Assembly: GCA_964472395.1 (NCBI GenBank)
Contig: CAYYMM010000074.1
Span: 1 to 23,259, forward strand
Direction of reading: 5' to 3'
Source of the DNA: CALFER01 sp964472395
Lineage (GTDB): Bacteria > CSSED10-310 > CALFER01
Length of the DNA stretch: 23,259 bases
Below, one piece after another: positions 1 through 7,056 of the stretch. The stretch's first letter is position 1. Each line of letters begins with the position of its first letter. The notes beneath the pieces are model-generated. The model saw only the letters and a program-made list of their open reading frames with translations. It did no database searches and was not told the DNA's origin. The position numbers and the translations under genes were made by a program.

Positions 1-292
1 GACAATGCATGCAGCTTCCCGCATTCCAGCCGATCCCGACCTGCTGACCCAACCGAAGACCCGGAACCTTCTCACCCAATTTCGCAATGCGTCCGATCAC
101 TTCATGGCCGGGAACGAAAGGATAGGTTGAAATGCCCCACTCATTATTCAGTACGGAAACATCCGAATGGCAAAGACCACAATAGGATACATCAACCTCG
201 ACTTCATCCGTCGCGATCCGTCCCGGATCGTACTCGAATGGAACCAGAGATTGTGACACGCTCAGTGCCGCCCAGGATCTGATGTAAGTCAT
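1..292 (-). CDS. Zinc-dependent alcohol dehydrogenase, N-terminal part (runs off the window)
   Basis: The first 97 residues of a medium-chain zinc alcohol dehydrogenase are visible and the rest lies left of the window. The GroES-like domain shows the catalytic zinc ligands in CGLCHSD and PGHEVIG, then GQQVGIGW and the start of the structural-zinc cysteine cluster (GSCMHC). This arrangement is that of the cinnamyl-alcohol/YahK-type aldehyde reductases, which interconvert alcohols and aldehydes with NADP(H). The ATG at 292 has an AAAGGAG ribosome site about six bases upstream. The substrate cannot be told from this fragment. Because the aldolase of the central operon yields acetaldehyde, a role in reducing an aldehyde is conceivable, but that is inference only. 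The gene is divergent from the small module that starts near 430. Confidence 0.9.
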   Translation of the reverse strand, partial: MTYIRSWAALSVSQSLVPFEYDPGRIATDEVEVDVSYCGLCHSDVSVLNNEWGISTYPFVPGHEVIGRIAKLGEKVPGLRLGQQVGIGWNAGSCMHC

Positions 293-330
293 GACGCACT
301 CCTTTCGATCAAGTCAACGTTCGAGTGTCG

Positions 331-351
331 GATACAAAAAAAATCTGTATC
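331..351. repeat. Inverted repeat in the divergent intergenic region
   Basis: GATACA (331-336) and TGTATC (346-351) form a perfect six-base inverted repeat around an A-rich spacer. It lies between the divergent alcohol dehydrogenase and the 430 gene, where an operator or promoter would be expected. No convincing -35/-10 pair was found with it, so its role is unknown. Confidence 0.35.
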
Positions 352-429
352 TTAGACAGACTAAAAAGGGAAAGGGTACGGAGAAAGATCAAGTAAGGCA
401 TCTGAGCGAGAGTCGATTTTCAACACAGG

Positions 430-675
430 ATGTCATACGTTCCAAGGTTGTCGATGGATAACGAATGTCAAGTTTGGTCTAATGAAAAAATGATAGAGCG
501 AGTCGTAACCCGAGTAAAAATACATGAGCAGTCATCCGATACGCAGTACTGGCTAAGTCAACCGGCGGAATTCCGCTTGAATGCGATCGAAGAGATTCGA
601 CGAGAGTTCCACCGTTGGAAGTACCATGCTGAACCAAGAATTCAAAGAGTTTATCGAATTGTTAAACAGGAATGA
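430..675 (+). CDS. Small conserved protein paired with a nucleotidyltransferase (family partner, function unknown)
   Basis: An 81-residue protein of the type found directly upstream of DUF6036/AbiEii-like nucleotidyltransferases. The recognisable core is the VTRVKIHEQ start region, a middle YWLSQPAEFRLNAIEEIRRE stretch and the conserved C-terminal block EFHRWKYHAEPRIQRVYRI. It has no signal peptide or membrane segment and is probably mainly helical and cytoplasmic. The start is uncertain: ATG 430 has only AGGA directly against it, and an internal ATG at 490, just before ERVVTRV, would fit the family core better. The gene overlaps the next one by 50 bp, so the two are probably co-translated. 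Such pairs are often suspected to be toxin-antitoxin modules, but I know of no firm function. Base composition is visibly AT-richer than in the genes to the right. Confidence 0.7.
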   Translation: MSYVPRLSMDNECQVWSNEKMIERVVTRVKIHEQSSDTQYWLSQPAEFRLNAIEEIRREFHRWKYHAEPRIQRVYRIVKQE

Positions 676-1072
676 TGTCCGGTATCTTGTAGTTGATGCT
701 TATGCCGTCGGTTTCCATGGTAATCCGAGATACACAAAGCATATCGACATCTGGATCGAATCGACTCCGGATAATGCCCGAAAACTCCTGACCTCCATTG
801 ACGCGTTCGGATTGGGATCTCTGGGTCTGAAAATCGAGGATTTCCTGGAGTCCGGAATGGTGATTCAACTCGGATACGCGCCGGTTCGGATCGATTTATT
901 GACATCATTGTCGGGAGTCACATTCTCGGAATGTTATTCAAAGCGGGTAACTGAAAAAGTAAATGATGTCGATGTAACATTCATCGACCGGGAAAGCTTG
1001 ATTCAAAACAAACGTATGTCCGGACGTTTGCAGGATCTTGCAGATGTTGAAAAATTGACTTTACCCGAATGA
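626..1072 (+). CDS. Nucleotidyltransferase-fold protein (DUF6036/AbiEii-like) with altered active site
   Basis: A 148-residue protein with the minimal nucleotidyltransferase fold: an N-terminal helix (EFKEFIELLNRNDVRYLVV), a strand-turn region near residue 25, the RYTKHIDIW segment, and a conserved tail (NKRMSGRLQDLADVEKL) typical of DUF6036 proteins. In active members the region reads VGGYAV followed by T-x-D-x-D. Here it reads VDAYAV and T-K-H-I-D, so the glycine pair and the first catalytic aspartate are replaced. The fold may be kept while activity is lost. The ATG at 626 was chosen because it begins the family-like MLNQEF start; an in-frame start at 581 would add 15 residues without family resemblance. 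It overlaps its partner gene. Its AT-rich composition suggests acquisition by transfer. Confidence 0.75.
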   Translation: MLNQEFKEFIELLNRNDVRYLVVDAYAVGFHGNPRYTKHIDIWIESTPDNARKLLTSIDAFGLGSLGLKIEDFLESGMVIQLGYAPVRIDLLTSLSGVTFSECYSKRVTEKVNDVDVTFIDRESLIQNKRMSGRLQDLADVEKLTLPE

Positions 1073-1113
1073 GTTCTTGCTATTAACACAACTCAGCAAG
1101 TCTGATCGACCTC

Positions 1114-1129
1114 ACCCGAAAGGGTTTTG
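1114..1129 (+). terminator. Weak hairpin plus T-run after the nucleotidyltransferase module
   Basis: ACCC-GAAA-GGGT forms a four-pair stem with a stable GAAA tetraloop, followed by TTTTG. It lies about 40 bp after the 1072 stop codon. The stem is short, so termination would be weak. Confidence 0.3.
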
Positions 1130-1142
1130 TCGGTGCCTGATT

Positions 1143-1188
1143 CCTTCTCCCGCTCGTGCTCCTGCTCGTTCTCGCTCTCGCTCCTGCT
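1143..1188. repeat. Imperfect six-base repeat tract
   Basis: Read on the minus strand, this stretch is about seven imperfect copies of a six-base unit close to GCGAGA or ACGAGC. It lies just beyond the stop codon of the GH18 gene, between two convergent transcription units (1073-1258, otherwise without a gene). Its significance is unknown. Confidence 0.5.
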
Positions 1189-1258
1189 AAGAATCATCGG
1201 ATTGAGTTCGATTACGATTACGCGCACGCCCACGAGCACGGCGTCATGCCATAGTGAT

Positions 1259-2602
1259 TCACCTGGATGTGAATCGACGGTTGATCAGAATGGACATCGA
1301 GACGATAACGAGAAGAATCAGCGACCCGGTATGAGTCATGGAGGGAACCACCGGCGGCAGCGGTGTCGCGGTTGGCGACGGTAACGGTGAGGAGAACTCA
1401 AGAAAAATGGAAGTGAATTCATACGGTGTCTGATCGATTCCGCTGCAGTTCGGAGCGATCTGATGTCCTCCACCCGCACACTCGATGTCCCGGGCGATCG
1501 ACCACATCGACAGAAGATCGATATCTCTGAGCTGAGCGAACGCCAGTAACTGCTCAGCATCCTGTTGAAGGAAAATCTCTTCCGGCACATCGTTCCGTCC
1601 GATCATCGGCGTGATCCCGATCATGCCCCAGATCTCGTCATCCGGTTTCTCCGGAAATAACACCTCCAACTGCCCGAACAGATTCCCGGCCGCCTCGATC
1701 GCATACTCACCCATCATCCCCTCCGGATCCGGAGCGGCGGCCGATCCATAGTCCATCGCCATGATGTTGACCGTATCGATCCTGACTTCATTGGAAAGCG
1801 CATTCTGAAGCACATTCAGACCGTCCAATGTCAACCCGGTGGGAAGAACCGGCAGACAGAATGCGATTTTCAGAGTCGGATTCGAGATCTGAAGGTTGCG
1901 GATCGCCTTGTTTCTTCGGTCGATCGATGGGGGATCGGCAACCGCAGCGCCTTCGATGTCGAAGTCGATCCAGGTCAAATCATACCGATCTATAACCGAC
2001 TGATAGGCGGCAGTCAGAGATTCGATGGATGTGCAGGCCATCGCCAGTTCGATCCCGGATGCGCCTCCGAAGGACACGATCACGTCGCCGCCCTCGCCGC
2101 GAATCGCGTTGATCTCATCCCTGTAAAAATCGTCCGATACCGGAATGACCCCTCCCCACGCCGGCGTGCAGCCTCCACTTGATGTGATGAATGCCAGCGT
2201 GAAGTATTTCTGACCGGTATCCGTGTGAACCTGGTTTATCGAGGTTGTCGGATACAGAAGCAGATCGACGTAGGGGGCAAAGACGCGGTCGGGCCATCCC
2301 GGCGGAGGGTAGACGGGCGGAGTCGGAGTCGGAGCGGGTTGGCCGGAGCAGGTGCCGAGATCGAGCCAGACGCCGTCGGGGCCGGTTGTCCCGGGTTCAT
2401 CTCCCTGTGTCCACCAACGGGCGCGCCATTGGTGGTTCGCGTGCGTGACCTCATCATCACCCCAGTACACGGTCAGGGAATCCCAGAGAGGAGCGACGCA
2501 CGGGATCGGGGTCGGGGTTCGAGTCGGTTCCTGCGTGTATCCGCACACAGGAAGCACCAGTGTGACGATCAGGATGCCGAGAACATTTCGGAAAAGGGCC
2601 AT
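1259..2602 (-). CDS. Secreted GH18 (chitinase-like) glycosidase with N-terminal carbohydrate-binding domain and C-terminal membrane tail
   Basis: A 447-residue exported protein. Order: signal peptide (about 1-22, MALFRNVLGILIVTLVLP), a TPTP linker, a CBM5/12-type chitin-binding module (about 34-85, with tryptophans in VYWGDD and ARWWTQGDEPG), a second Pro/Thr linker, a GH18 barrel (about 100-400), a third Pro/Thr linker, and a C-terminal hydrophobic helix ending in RRFTSR. The catalytic motif is IDFDIEG with E217 as the likely acid/base and D213 and D215 before it; the first Asp of the usual DxxDxDxE is Thr210. It probably hydrolyses or binds chitin or peptidoglycan-like glycans at the cell surface. 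The ATG at 2602 was chosen because the signal peptide starts there and GGAGA lies upstream; in-frame codons further upstream add no sensible sequence. It follows the methyltransferase gene by 78 bp on the same strand. Confidence 0.85.
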   Translation of the reverse strand: MALFRNVLGILIVTLVLPVCGYTQEPTRTPTPIPCVAPLWDSLTVYWGDDEVTHANHQWRARWWTQGDEPGTTGPDGVWLDLGTCSGQPAPTPTPPVYPPPGWPDRVFAPYVDLLLYPTTSINQVHTDTGQKYFTLAFITSSGGCTPAWGGVIPVSDDFYRDEINAIRGEGGDVIVSFGGASGIELAMACTSIESLTAAYQSVIDRYDLTWIDFDIEGAAVADPPSIDRRNKAIRNLQISNPTLKIAFCLPVLPTGLTLDGLNVLQNALSNEVRIDTVNIMAMDYGSAAAPDPEGMMGEYAIEAAGNLFGQLEVLFPEKPDDEIWGMIGITPMIGRNDVPEEIFLQQDAEQLLAFAQLRDIDLLSMWSIARDIECAGGGHQIAPNCSGIDQTPYEFTSIFLEFSSPLPSPTATPLPPVVPSMTHTGSLILLVIVSMSILINRRFTSR

Positions 2603-2680
2603 GTGTGTAGGTCTCCATCGGGTGAGATCGACGTCTGTCTGCAAGATGAAAGAATCATGCCCTGCCGGCACCGCCTCGCG

Positions 2681-3436
2681 TCACTCGGTTGGCTTGACGC
2701 AGACAAACACCGGCTCGTTCGAGGGGTGACCGGCGTAGATCTCCTCATGCAGATCAAACCCGATCCGTCTCAATACCTCCCGCCAGTCCTCGCGATTGAA
2801 GAGCCCCAGCGTGTGCCGGTCGGTCTCAATGCGCAACCGGCCCTGCTCACGGATCAGATACACGAATGTCGCCTCGAAGACACGGTCCGATGGATCCGGA
2901 TCGTAACTGTTTTCAATGAATACGATTTCTGCCTGATCCGGCAATTCCGGTTTTGACGAACACCAGGTTTCGGTTCGATTCTGGATGAATGATTCCCGGG
3001 TGACATCCGGTGAGACGATCATGACGCCACCGGGTTGCAGGTGACGATTGGCGGTCTGGAAGACGGAACTCAGTTCGTCGAGTGTCGTCATGTATGCGAT
3101 GGCATCGTCGATCAGGATCGCATCGAAGCGACACTCGAGATTCATGGTGCGCATATCGGCAAGATGGAATCGGCAATCCGGGTTCAATCGTCTCGCAAGC
3201 TGGAGCATCGATTCGCTGATGTCGATTCCGGTCACCTCGAAAGAACGCTTCAGGTTGAACACATTCTTGCCGCCGCCGCATCCCATGTCGAGGATCGTGC
3301 GCAAGGGTCTCCGAGTGAATTGCTGCATCAGTATGCCGATATGATCGCACCAGTCGTGATACTCGTCGTCCGGTGAGCCCCACAGCGGCCAGATCCAGGC
3401 CAGATCGTTGTACAGACGGGGTTTCGTTTCGGTCAT
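2681..3436 (-). CDS. Class I SAM-dependent methyltransferase
   Basis: A 251-residue cytoplasmic protein with the Rossmann methyltransferase motifs: motif I ILDMGCGGGKNV (SAM binding), the acidic end of the second strand in VTGIDISESML, the HLADMR segment, the post-motif FDAILIDDAIAYM, and LQPGGVMIV (motif III). The N-terminal YNDLAWIWPLW segment is common in ubiquinone/small-molecule type methyltransferases. The substrate cannot be told. The ATG at 3436 overlaps the ATP-grasp stop codon as ATGA, with GAGGGG upstream, so the two are translationally coupled. A start at 3457 would lie deep inside the upstream gene and add unrelated residues. The pairing with an ATP-grasp ligase suggests modification of the same small molecule or peptide; this is inference. 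Confidence 0.85.
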   Translation of the reverse strand: MTETKPRLYNDLAWIWPLWGSPDDEYHDWCDHIGILMQQFTRRPLRTILDMGCGGGKNVFNLKRSFEVTGIDISESMLQLARRLNPDCRFHLADMRTMNLECRFDAILIDDAIAYMTTLDELSSVFQTANRHLQPGGVMIVSPDVTRESFIQNRTETWCSSKPELPDQAEIVFIENSYDPDPSDRVFEATFVYLIREQGRLRIETDRHTLGLFNREDWREVLRRIGFDLHEEIYAGHPSNEPVFVCVKPTE

Positions 3437-4353
3437 GACGGTGTCCCCTCGACACATTTCCTGAGTTCCTGCGCCAGAATGTCAGCCGCCGGCGGATGAA
3501 ATCGCAAAAACAGCTCCGGTTCGATCAGTTCGAGTTCCATCAGAGTCAATTCTCCGGTATTGTCACTCATGATATCCACTCTGGCATATGCGGGTTCAGA
3601 CGGGCATGCGGCGATCGCCTGTTCCGCAAAGGCTTTTTCTTCAGACGTTGCCGCATGGGGATGCACCGTGCCTCCGTGGTCGTCCTGAACGCGGAAATCA
3701 CCCGGTTTCGCGACTTTGCGGACCGCATGAGTGAACCTTCCTCCGATCACGATCACCGAGAGTTCACCCTCGGTCAGTATGCTGGACTGGAATTCCTGAA
3801 CGAGCATGGCTTCCATCCCGAGAATTCGATTCAGCATGGCACTGGTGCGGGGTGCGTCATCGGCGGGAATCCTGAATGTGTTTCGAGCACCTCCCGAAAC
3901 CGTTGGTTTCACGATCACCTCAGCCCAGTTGTTCCGCGACATGACCTCTGCCAGATCGATGCATGATCCCCGGGCGTAACACACTGAAGGGGGAATGCGG
4001 ATTCCTGCTGCTCCAAGTTCGAACAGGTAGCGTTTATCCAGATTCCATCGGATCATTCCGGGAGAATTGATCAGTTGTGTCACGCCGGATGTGCGGTCGA
4101 TCCAATCTGAAAATTCTGCGAATCGAGTCGAATAATCCCAGGTTGTCCGGAACATCGCGATCGCGGCATCGTTCCAGTCGAATCGGGGATCCGACCATGC
4201 GACTCGCAGGCATCTCAGTTCCTGACGCAGCATCGCCTGTTCCAGCAGACGATCTTCGTCCAGAATCTGCTCGATGTACCAGTCGTTTGTCTGATTCACG
4301 CAGAAGCGGTCTTCGGTCAGCAATGCGACGAGGGGAGGATAGGGTCGGGTCAT
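3433..4353 (-). CDS. ATP-grasp ligase (RimK/DcsG-like)
   Basis: A 306-residue ATP-grasp enzyme. Visible family landmarks are an N-terminal domain with FRTTWDY, the nucleotide-binding lysine in VIVKPTVSGGARNT, the EGELSVIVIGG strand region, the AVRKVAKPGDFRVQ loop, and the metal-binding end YARVDIM...LMELELIEPELFL. These are typical of COG0189-type ligases related to DcsG and prokaryotic glutathione synthetase, which join a carboxylate to an amine or thiol with ATP through an acyl-phosphate. The actual substrates are unknown. The ATG at 4353 begins the recognisable sequence MTRPYPPLVALL; a longer reading from 4482 would overlap the divergent flavoprotein gene and its promoter. It heads a minus-strand operon with the methyltransferase through a 4-bp ATGA overlap. 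Confidence 0.85.
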   Translation of the reverse strand: MTRPYPPLVALLTEDRFCVNQTNDWYIEQILDEDRLLEQAMLRQELRCLRVAWSDPRFDWNDAAIAMFRTTWDYSTRFAEFSDWIDRTSGVTQLINSPGMIRWNLDKRYLFELGAAGIRIPPSVCYARGSCIDLAEVMSRNNWAEVIVKPTVSGGARNTFRIPADDAPRTSAMLNRILGMEAMLVQEFQSSILTEGELSVIVIGGRFTHAVRKVAKPGDFRVQDDHGGTVHPHAATSEEKAFAEQAIAACPSEPAYARVDIMSDNTGELTLMELELIEPELFLRFHPPAADILAQELRKCVEGTPS

Positions 4354-4398
4354 GCTCCGGTCGGCTTTTCCATGGTCGCGGTCAACGCGATGTTCATC

Positions 4399-4427
4399 TG
4401 CACATATGCCTGGAACTGCGTTACAAT
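4399..4427 (+). promoter_or_regulatory. Likely sigma70-type promoter of the flavoprotein pair
   Basis: TGCACA (-35, four of six consensus bases) is followed by a 17-bp spacer and TACAAT (-10, five of six) at 4422-4427. A start near 4434 would give a leader of about 40 bases to the ATG at 4475, with the palindrome at 4435-4450 inside it. Confidence 0.5.
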
Positions 4428-4434
4428 GATGATT

Positions 4435-4450
4435 CGGTTCGGCTGAACCG
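4435..4450. promoter_or_regulatory. Perfect palindrome in the flavoprotein leader (possible operator)
   Basis: CGGTTC-GGCT-GAACCG forms a perfect six-base inverted repeat right after the predicted transcription start; three further pairs (TTC/GAA) can form across one bulged G. The place suits a repressor site or a leader hairpin. No regulator gene lies next to it. Confidence 0.4.
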
Positions 4451-4474
4451 GGAATCGACGAGGAGACTGTAACG

Positions 4475-5212
4475 ATGAACATCGTTGTTTACAACAGCAG
4501 TCCGAGGAAAGAGCGTGGGAATACTCATGTGATCGTGTCCGAGTTTCTGGCGGGTGCGGCAGAGAAAGGTGCGACGACGCGGGTGCATTTCCTGTGGGGC
4601 AGAAGGATTGAACCCTGTACGGCGTGTTACTCGTGCTGGACCCGTACACCCGGTGTGTGCATCCATCACGATGACATGCCCGAATTGATTACGGATTTCA
4701 CCTCAGCCGATCTGGTCATGTTTGCCACCCCTTTATATGTGGACAACATCAGCGGTGTGATGAAGCTGTTCATGGACCGGCTGATCACGTTCGGCGATCC
4801 GCACATGGTGATGGACCCGAACGGCGAGGCTCGGCATGTTAAAACCCACCTCCGACCCTCCGCCTTCGGGATCATCTCGAACTGCGGATTTCCTGAGCAA
4901 TCGCAATTCGCGGTGCTCCGTACGATGATCCGCAGGATGGCGAGAAACTTTCACTGTGAATTGGTCGCAGAAATCTATCGAGCCGCCGGAGGGTTGCTCA
5001 CGAGCGACCTGCCGCCGCTCCGGAAGGCGGTGTCCGAGTATCGCGAACGGGTGCGACAGGCCGGGAGGGAAACGGTTGCGCTGGGTCGCATTCAGCCCGA
5101 CACGCAACAGGCTCTCGAGGAGCCCCTCTCACCGGTCGTCGCAGATACATCCGAGTATATCCGCAGAGTCAATGCGTTATGGGATGCAAAACTGGGGAAA
5201 CCTCGAGCATAA
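4475..5212 (+). CDS. Iron-sulfur flavoprotein (NADPH-dependent FMN reductase fold)
   Basis: A 245-residue flavodoxin-fold redox protein. The FMN phosphate loop is at the N-terminus (YNSSPRKERGNT), and the loop PLYVDNISGVMKLFMDRL is the typical flavin-contact region. Cys48, Cys51, Cys54 and Cys62 form CX2CX2CX7C, the compact cluster motif of iron-sulfur flavoproteins (Isf) that bind a [4Fe-4S] cluster beside FMN in anaerobes. It is longer than its neighbour by a C-terminal extension of about 60 residues, rich in Glu and Arg and probably helical. Likely role: electron transfer or oxygen/oxidant detoxification; the partner is unknown. The ATG at 4475 has GAGGAG upstream. The next gene, 27 bp downstream, encodes a paralogue. 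Confidence 0.88.
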   Translation: MNIVVYNSSPRKERGNTHVIVSEFLAGAAEKGATTRVHFLWGRRIEPCTACYSCWTRTPGVCIHHDDMPELITDFTSADLVMFATPLYVDNISGVMKLFMDRLITFGDPHMVMDPNGEARHVKTHLRPSAFGIISNCGFPEQSQFAVLRTMIRRMARNFHCELVAEIYRAAGGLLTSDLPPLRKAVSEYRERVRQAGRETVALGRIQPDTQQALEEPLSPVVADTSEYIRRVNALWDAKLGKPRA

Positions 5213-5239
5213 TCATCGAGCGGTAAAAGGAGAAGTCGC

Positions 5240-5794
5240 ATGAAAGTACTGGCGGTCATTGGAAGTCCGAGAAAGCAGGGCGACAATGCGCAGATCGTGC
5301 GGGCACTGGTCGAATCGGCGGAACAGAAGGGACATCAGATTCGTACGGTGTTTGTGTATGACATGAATTTCAAGGGATGCACAGCCTGCGATGCCTGCAA
5401 GGACGGTCGCGTCGAGTTCTGTGCCCAGGACGATGACTTCACGCGGCTTGTTCCCGAAATTGTCGGGTCGGACTGCATTCTTCTGGCGTCTCCGATCTAC
5501 ATGGGGCATATCACCGGTGAGATGAAAACGTTCATCGACCGGTGGTGCTGTTTTTTCGATGATGAATTCGAAGTCCATCACGTGATGGGCAAGAAAATCG
5601 TGCTCGTTACAACTTCTGCCGCGCCCGCCGCTCAGTTTTCCAGTGTTTCGAAATACATGAAGGACATGTTCGGTGGTTTTTTCAAGATGACACCGGTGGG
5701 ACAGATTCATGCGGGCGGCCTGTATGGTCCGGATCATGCGGCATCGCTTGCCGAGGCCATGGAGTCTGCCCGGGCGATCGGCGCGTCTCTCTGA
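5240..5794 (+). CDS. Iron-sulfur flavoprotein (second copy)
   Basis: A 184-residue flavodoxin-fold protein with the standard FMN loop (VIGSPRKQGDNAQ), Cys47, Cys50, Cys53 and Cys61 in CX2CX2CX7C (the Isf iron-sulfur motif), and the flavin-contact loop ASPIYMGHITGEMKTFIDR. Its length is the usual one for the family. It probably binds FMN and a [4Fe-4S] cluster and passes electrons in the cytoplasm. The ATG at 5240 has AAAAGGAG upstream. It is co-transcribed with the 4475 gene and probably arose from it, or with it, by duplication; the two share cysteine spacing but have diverged widely. It ends 16 bp from the convergent PLP-enzyme gene. Confidence 0.9.
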   Translation: MKVLAVIGSPRKQGDNAQIVRALVESAEQKGHQIRTVFVYDMNFKGCTACDACKDGRVEFCAQDDDFTRLVPEIVGSDCILLASPIYMGHITGEMKTFIDRWCCFFDDEFEVHHVMGKKIVLVTTSAAPAAQFSSVSKYMKDMFGGFFKMTPVGQIHAGGLYGPDHAASLAEAMESARAIGASL

Positions 5795-5810
5795 TTCCGA
5801 ACACTGTCGT

Positions 5811-6878
5811 TCAGGATCGTTTCAGTAACTCCCGGATATTCTCGGGCAGCATCGCTTCAGCGTCGACGGATGCTTCACCTTCAAGCACCGGTCCGGCGAA
5901 TGTGTTCCAGAAGAGCACCGGTCCGGAGCCGAATCCGGTTCTGACATATTGCACCAGAGCCGCGAGTGTCTTGGCGGTATAGGTTGACTCGAGGTCGATT
6001 CCTTCACACGTTCGCATGAGTCGACGGGCAGCTTCGGCCGGGCGGGTCGGATGCCCGTAACCGTCTCCGAAAAATGTCGTGAGCAGTCGGATTGAGTCGT
6101 TCTCTGCACTCTCCGGAGCAATTGACGCATCGGCCTCGTGCAACAGCATCCGTGTTTCCCGCATCAGTCGACGCACGGTGTCGGGATTCGTCACGACCGG
6201 ATCGACAACCTGAACACCGAATACCGGGATGGGGCGACCGGCGAGTTCGAAGCCCAGCAGCAGCCCGGCCAGTGATCCGCATGTTCCGGCGGCAATGAAC
6301 ACAGCGGCCGGTTCCGGCGCTTCCCCCTCATCGATCTGTGCGACCAGTTCCAGCGCAGCATTGACGAATCCGATGGCGCCGATTGCATTCGAACCTCCGG
6401 CCGGAATGAAATACGGGTGCTCGAGATCTTTCATGAGTTGATTCCGCAGGGATTCGAGACAGGAGTAATCCGCTCCGAGATGCACGGATGCTCCATGTTT
6501 CATGTAGAGTCTCAGGGACATCCGCACGTGAGGAGTCACGGGTTGCGGAAACAGGATCAGATGCGACTTTGCATCGATGCATCGCGAGTAGATGGTCGTG
6601 GCGAGGCAGTGGTTCGATCCGATACCGCCGGTCGTAACAATCGAGCGTGCGCCCCGAGCCTGCGCATCCGCAAGCAGGAATTCGAGTTTTCGGGGTTTGT
6701 TGCCGCCATATGGGCGAGCGGTCACACGGTCGTCCTTGATATAGATGTCTCCGTTCAGCGCGTCGGAGAAGCGGTTGAGGCGTCGGACGGGGGAGGGGGA
6801 ATCGACGAGCGGGACCCGGGTGAGTGCAGACGCGAGGGCCGGGTAACGAGCGAACAGGATCAGATTCGATGATACCAT
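5811..6878 (-). CDS. PLP-dependent ACC deaminase / D-cysteine desulfhydrase family enzyme
   Basis: A 355-residue fold-type II PLP enzyme. The PLP lysine lies in YGGNKPRKLEFLL, the substrate/cofactor loop is TTGGIGSNHCLAT, and the phosphate-binding glycines are in AAGTCGSLAG. The sequence context fits the family that includes 1-aminocyclopropane-1-carboxylate deaminase and D-cysteine desulfhydrase, which release ammonia from small or D-amino acids. It seems somewhat longer than usual because of about 20 extra N-terminal residues before the VRRLNRF segment. The exact substrate is not predictable. The ATG at 6878 is set by a perfect AGGAGG five bases upstream; a GTG two codons earlier overlaps the ribosome site. 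The gene is divergent from the microcompartment operon and convergent with the flavoproteins. Confidence 0.85.
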   Translation of the reverse strand: MVSSNLILFARYPALASALTRVPLVDSPSPVRRLNRFSDALNGDIYIKDDRVTARPYGGNKPRKLEFLLADAQARGARSIVTTGGIGSNHCLATTIYSRCIDAKSHLILFPQPVTPHVRMSLRLYMKHGASVHLGADYSCLESLRNQLMKDLEHPYFIPAGGSNAIGAIGFVNAALELVAQIDEGEAPEPAAVFIAAGTCGSLAGLLLGFELAGRPIPVFGVQVVDPVVTNPDTVRRLMRETRMLLHEADASIAPESAENDSIRLLTTFFGDGYGHPTRPAEAARRLMRTCEGIDLESTYTAKTLAALVQYVRTGFGSGPVLFWNTFAGPVLEGEASVDAEAMLPENIRELLKRS

Positions 6879-6889
6879 GATCACCTCCT
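6879..6889 (-). promoter_or_regulatory. Extended Shine-Dalgarno site, 11 bases
   Basis: On the minus strand AGGAGGTGATC directly precedes the ATG at 6878. All eleven bases match the complement of the usual 16S rRNA 3' end, and the AGGAGG core has a five-base spacing. It decides the ATG start over the GTG at 6884. Confidence 0.75.
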
Positions 6890-6895
6890 GGTGAA

Positions 6896-6924
6896 ATCAT
6901 GATCAGTATTGAACATGGAGTCAA
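6896..6924 (-). promoter_or_regulatory. Possible promoter of the PLP-enzyme gene
   Basis: On the minus strand TTGACT (-35, five of six, 6919-6924) is followed by a 17-bp spacer and CATGAT (-10, four of six, 6896-6901). Transcription would start close to the ribosome site, giving a very short leader of roughly 15 bases. Confidence 0.4.
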
Positions 6925-6988
6925 ACGGTTCGGGACATGCATGCAGTGGAAAATGACGCGCCCGGACGCTTCTGCGCCCGCATCGATG

Positions 6989-7017
6989 TTGATTTAGATC
7001 GGCCGCGAATTTATAGT
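6989..7017 (+). promoter_or_regulatory. Sigma70-type promoter of the microcompartment/DNA-use operon
   Basis: TTGATT (-35) and TATAGT (-10, five of six) are separated by exactly 17 bp. A start near 7024 gives a leader of about 33 bases with GGAGG before the shell-protein ATG at 7057. No other comparably good promoter was noticed between here and 17792. Confidence 0.6.
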
Positions 7018-7056
7018 AGGAAGGCGTTGACACTTCACCTGTATCTGGAGGTTTTC

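Noticed and set aside
1143..1188. CRISPR-like repeat array
   Set aside because: The unit is six bases and imperfect, with no spacers; simple low-complexity sequence.
1127..1384. Plus-strand open frame with Ser/Arg-rich translation near the end of the GH18 gene
   Set aside because: It covers the six-base repeat tract and the antisense of the GH18 C-terminus, has biased composition and no family resemblance.
2225..2956. Long plus-strand open frame opposite the GH18 and methyltransferase genes
   Set aside because: It spans two well-supported minus-strand genes and translates to Arg/Gly-rich sequence without motifs; it is an antisense shadow.
5795..5810. Terminator hairpin between the convergent flavoprotein and PLP-enzyme genes
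   Set aside because: Only a short bulged stem extending past both ends of the gap can be drawn, with no T-run.
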